Below, piece by piece: positions 62,985 to 64,000 of a DNA stretch of 64,000 nt; within the stretch, counting starts at the first letter, position 1; each line of letters begins with the position of its first letter. Origin of the DNA: Vibrio sp. ES.051 (GTDB taxonomy: Bacteria; Pseudomonadota; Gammaproteobacteria; Enterobacterales; Vibrionaceae). The position numbers and the translations under genes were made by a program. The notes beneath the pieces were generated by a model that did not search any database, had not been told where the DNA came from, and worked only from the letters and a program-made list of their open reading frames with translations. Where the stretch lies: assembly GCF_002563795.1 (NCBI RefSeq), contig NZ_PDJL01000003.1, forward strand, positions 558,001-622,000. The letters run 5' to 3'.

Positions 62985-64000
62985 ATGCTTAAGCTAAATA
63001 AGAACGACATTACCCTCTCGCAATCAGCGACAGATAAGTTTGCAGCAATCAAGAATATTGCGCAAAGCCTGACAGACAAAGGCCTTGTTGAACAAAGTTA
63101 TGTGGAAGGCATGCTAAACCGTGAAAACCAAAACTCTACGTTTTTGGGGAACGGTATTGCCATCCCGCACGGCACGACTGACACTCGCTCAATGGTGAAA
63201 ACAACGGGTGTTGCTGTGCACCACTTTCCACAAGGTGTCGACTGGGGTGGTGGTAACACGGTATTCGTCGCTATCGGCATTGCAGCTAAATCTGATGAGC
63301 ACCTTGGCATTCTTAAACAGCTAACGAAAGTGCTAGGCGCTGACGGCGTAGAAGAACGCCTACGTAATGCAAAAAATGAAGACGAGATTATTGCCCTGCT
63401 CCACGGTGATGTTCAGCTTGAAGCAGACTTTGACGCTTCTTTAATTCAACTTATGTTCCCTGCGAGCGATATGCTACAAATGAGTGCTGTTGCTGGTGGT
63501 CTTTTGAAAAACACGGGCTGTGCTGATAACGAGTTCGTCGCAGATCTCGTTACCAAAACACCAACTCACTTAGGTAATGGCCTTTGGTTAATTGGCAGTG
63601 ACAAACATGTAACTCGCACAGGCGTGTCATTTGTCTCGACGGCAAACGACTGCGAATATGAAGGTCAAAAAGTGCGTGCACTTGTCGCGTTTGCGGCATG
63701 TAACAATGCTCACCAGCCTATCCTAAAAACGCTTTCTCATATTGTGTTTAACAATGAGCACGGCAAGCTTTTAGATGCATCAGTAGAACAGATTCTTGCT
63801 TTGTTTAAAGGTGAAGAAGTCACAGCCGCATCTTCAGAAGAAGGCAATACCGCTGTATTTAAAATCAAAAACTCTCATGGTTTACATGCTCGTCCGGGTG
63901 CAATGTTAGTGGCGGAAGCGAAAAAATTTGAATCCACCATTCGCGTTGCCAACCTAGACGGTGATGGCAAAACAGTAAACGCGAAGAGCCTAATGAAAGT
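62985..64000 (+). CDS. fruB: fructose PTS diphosphoryl transfer protein (partial, runs off window)
   Basis: The frame is open for 338 codons to the window edge. ATG follows GGAGAAG. An N-terminal EIIA-Fru domain has phospho-His62 in GIAIPHGTT, a central linker/M domain follows, and an HPr-like domain has His301 in HGLHARPGAM, as in the E. coli protein (His62 and His299). It relays phosphate from EI to the fructose EIIBC. The divergent cra and Cra operators indicate fructose induction. fruK and fruA are expected beyond the window. Confidence 0.93.
   Translation, partial: MLKLNKNDITLSQSATDKFAAIKNIAQSLTDKGLVEQSYVEGMLNRENQNSTFLGNGIAIPHGTTDTRSMVKTTGVAVHHFPQGVDWGGGNTVFVAIGIAAKSDEHLGILKQLTKVLGADGVEERLRNAKNEDEIIALLHGDVQLEADFDASLIQLMFPASDMLQMSAVAGGLLKNTGCADNEFVADLVTKTPTHLGNGLWLIGSDKHVTRTGVSFVSTANDCEYEGQKVRALVAFAACNNAHQPILKTLSHIVFNNEHGKLLDASVEQILALFKGEEVTAASSEEGNTAVFKIKNSHGLHARPGAMLVAEAKKFESTIRVANLDGDGKTVNAKSLMK

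Noticed and set aside
1..64000. CRISPR arrays, prophage or integron cassettes
   Set aside because: I saw no regularly spaced repeats, no phage structural genes and no attC-like arrays; mobile content is limited to one IS and one relic.

Overview
The window reads as part of the smaller chromosome of a Vibrio, probably of the Harveyi clade (V. parahaemolyticus, V. alginolyticus, V. campbellii). The evidence is a complete VxrABCDE-type two-component operon next to pntAB, Vibrio-type small proteins (DUF2986- and DUF3069-like), a lone HMG-CoA reductase, and ribose and fructose loci with Vibrio-like layout. Almost all of it is ordinary metabolic, transport and regulatory content. The clearly mobile parts are an intact IS1634-family insertion sequence near the left end and a transposase fragment near 59.6 kb. 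The species call is inference; only the genus is well supported.

Layout: 0.1-1.2 kb holds a secreted serine-hydrolase-like orphan, followed by the insertion sequence (1.5-3.3 kb) and a tRNA-Leu/tRNA-Cys pair. 4.4-10.7 kb is the ribose locus rbsDACBKR with two perfect LacI-type operators. 11.0-14.6 kb is a ferric-siderophore ABC importer (vctPDGC type), then cueR. 15.3-25.0 kb is a run of small operons: a small membrane protein, rnk, a DUF4174 protein, a NYN protein, dcuB, a GNAT acetyltransferase with ygbA, an MFS carrier, trxC, a KAS III enzyme, and HMG-CoA reductase.

25.3-33.3 kb looks like a sulfane-sulfur locus. A CoA-disulfide reductase/rhodanese fusion and a DUF2892 protein are divergent from a two-cysteine ArsR sensor, two YeeE/YedE half-transporters, an RND pump and its adaptor. 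Repeated operator-like motifs lie between the two arms. 34.2-37.2 kb holds nrdDG behind a promoter with a perfect FNR box and a pair of NrdR-like boxes. 37.3-42.8 kb carries a MATE pump with a divergent AraC regulator, an aminotransferase, a RimK-associated protease-like lipoprotein, an outer-membrane barrel protein and a YgiW-type protein. 43.0-47.1 kb is cobQ plus modABC. 47.1-50.1 kb holds a DUF3069-like protein, a membrane diguanylate cyclase, a ComFB-like protein and an HlyU-family protein.

50.6-53.5 kb is pntAB and 53.7-58.05 kb is vxrABCDE, whose last gene is only 52 codons. Next come a universal stress protein, the transposase remnant, an S4-domain RNA-binding protein and an EEP-family hydrolase. 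The window ends in cra with divergent fruB, which runs off the right edge; three Cra-like operators sit between them. The most interesting stretches are the 25.3-33.3 kb sulfur/efflux locus, the nrdD control region, two SD-preceded short ORFs in otherwise empty gaps, and the HMG-CoA reductase convergent with a KAS III enzyme.
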